Shown here in pieces: positions 7,106 through 7,122 of a DNA stretch of 7,122 bases. Source of the DNA: Candidatus Poribacteria bacterium (lineage in GTDB: Bacteria > Poribacteria > WGA-4E > WGA-3G); contig VXXH01000531.1 in the NCBI GenBank assembly GCA_009835515.1, forward strand, positions 1 to 7,122, in the 5' to 3' direction. Made by a program: the position numbers and the translations under genes. The notes under the pieces were generated by a model, which worked only from the letters and a program-made list of their open reading frames with translations, did not search any database and was not told the DNA's origin. Every line of letters starts with the position of its first letter. Position 1 is the stretch's first letter.

Positions 7106-7122
7106 AAGCCTCCTGCGCGGGG
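7073..7122. mobile_element. IS200/IS605-family terminal sequence, cut by the window edge
   Basis: Directly after the pentanucleotide TTGAC (7068-7072), which is typical of this family's target sites, comes ATAC and a stable hairpin. TCCCCCC (7077-7083) pairs with AGGGGGA (7092-7098) with one C-A mismatch, followed inward by GC/GC around a TAAA loop (7086-7089), then ATTCTT. This layout is that of the subterminal hairpin recognised by the single-strand transposase TnpA. If TTGAC is the left flank, the element starts at 7073 and runs out of the window. No transposase or TnpB sequence is visible here, so a full IS, a TnpB-only element or a non-coding remnant are all possible. Confidence 0.65.
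7077..7098 (+). terminator. GC-rich hairpin that may also end purB transcription
   Basis: The transposon-end stem overlaps the last purB codons and ends five bases before the stop codon at 7103-7105. It is strong enough to pause polymerase, but only ATTCTT follows rather than a T-run. Any terminator role is secondary and uncertain. Confidence 0.25.

Overview
The window holds five complete protein-coding genes in a moderate-GC bacterial background, with AT-rich spacers. The mix is a sulfatase, an enolase-superfamily sugar-acid dehydratase, a plant/chlamydia-type diaminopimelate decarboxylase, an acetyl-xylan-esterase-like hydrolase and adenylosuccinate lyase. It resembles genomes of sulfatase-rich, polysaccharide-degrading uncultured lineages such as Candidatus Poribacteria or related marine/sponge-associated bacteria. 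That placement is an inference from gene content and general feel, not from a marker gene, and confidence in it is low to moderate.

Layout. Positions 1-290 form a gene-free AT-rich leader with a short tandem repeat at 26-49, an 8-bp palindrome at 207-214 and a near-consensus promoter (TTGACA, 17 bp, TAAAAT) reading into a sulfatase (291-1658, +). After a 106-bp gap comes a galactonate-dehydratase-like MR/MLE enzyme (1765-2910, +). The next spacer (2911-3066) carries a degenerate 7-bp repeat (GTTRTCA-like) and precedes lysA (3067-4308, +). lysA converges on a minus-strand alpha/beta hydrolase (4344-5360), with a GC-rich hairpin between their ends. The 317-bp spacer 5361-5677 is a divergent promoter region: one promoter for the hydrolase on the minus strand, with a run of nine A's in its spacer, and one for purB on the plus strand (5678-7105). 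A small hairpin and short repeats lie between them. At the right edge the sequence becomes an IS200/IS605-like terminal hairpin directly after a TTGAC pentanucleotide, and the purB reading frame runs into it and stops there.

How the genes work together. The sulfatase and the sugar-acid dehydratase are probably cotranscribed and could act in sequence on a sulfated sugar or sugar acid in the cytoplasm, since neither has a signal peptide. The hydrolase could remove acyl groups from related carbohydrates but is a separate unit on the other strand. LysA (lysine biosynthesis) and PurB (purine biosynthesis) are housekeeping enzymes with no obvious link to the sugar genes. I see no defence system, CRISPR array, tRNA or rRNA. 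The most notable structural signal is the transposon end that supplies the last ten codons of purB. I found no clearly new multi-gene system.
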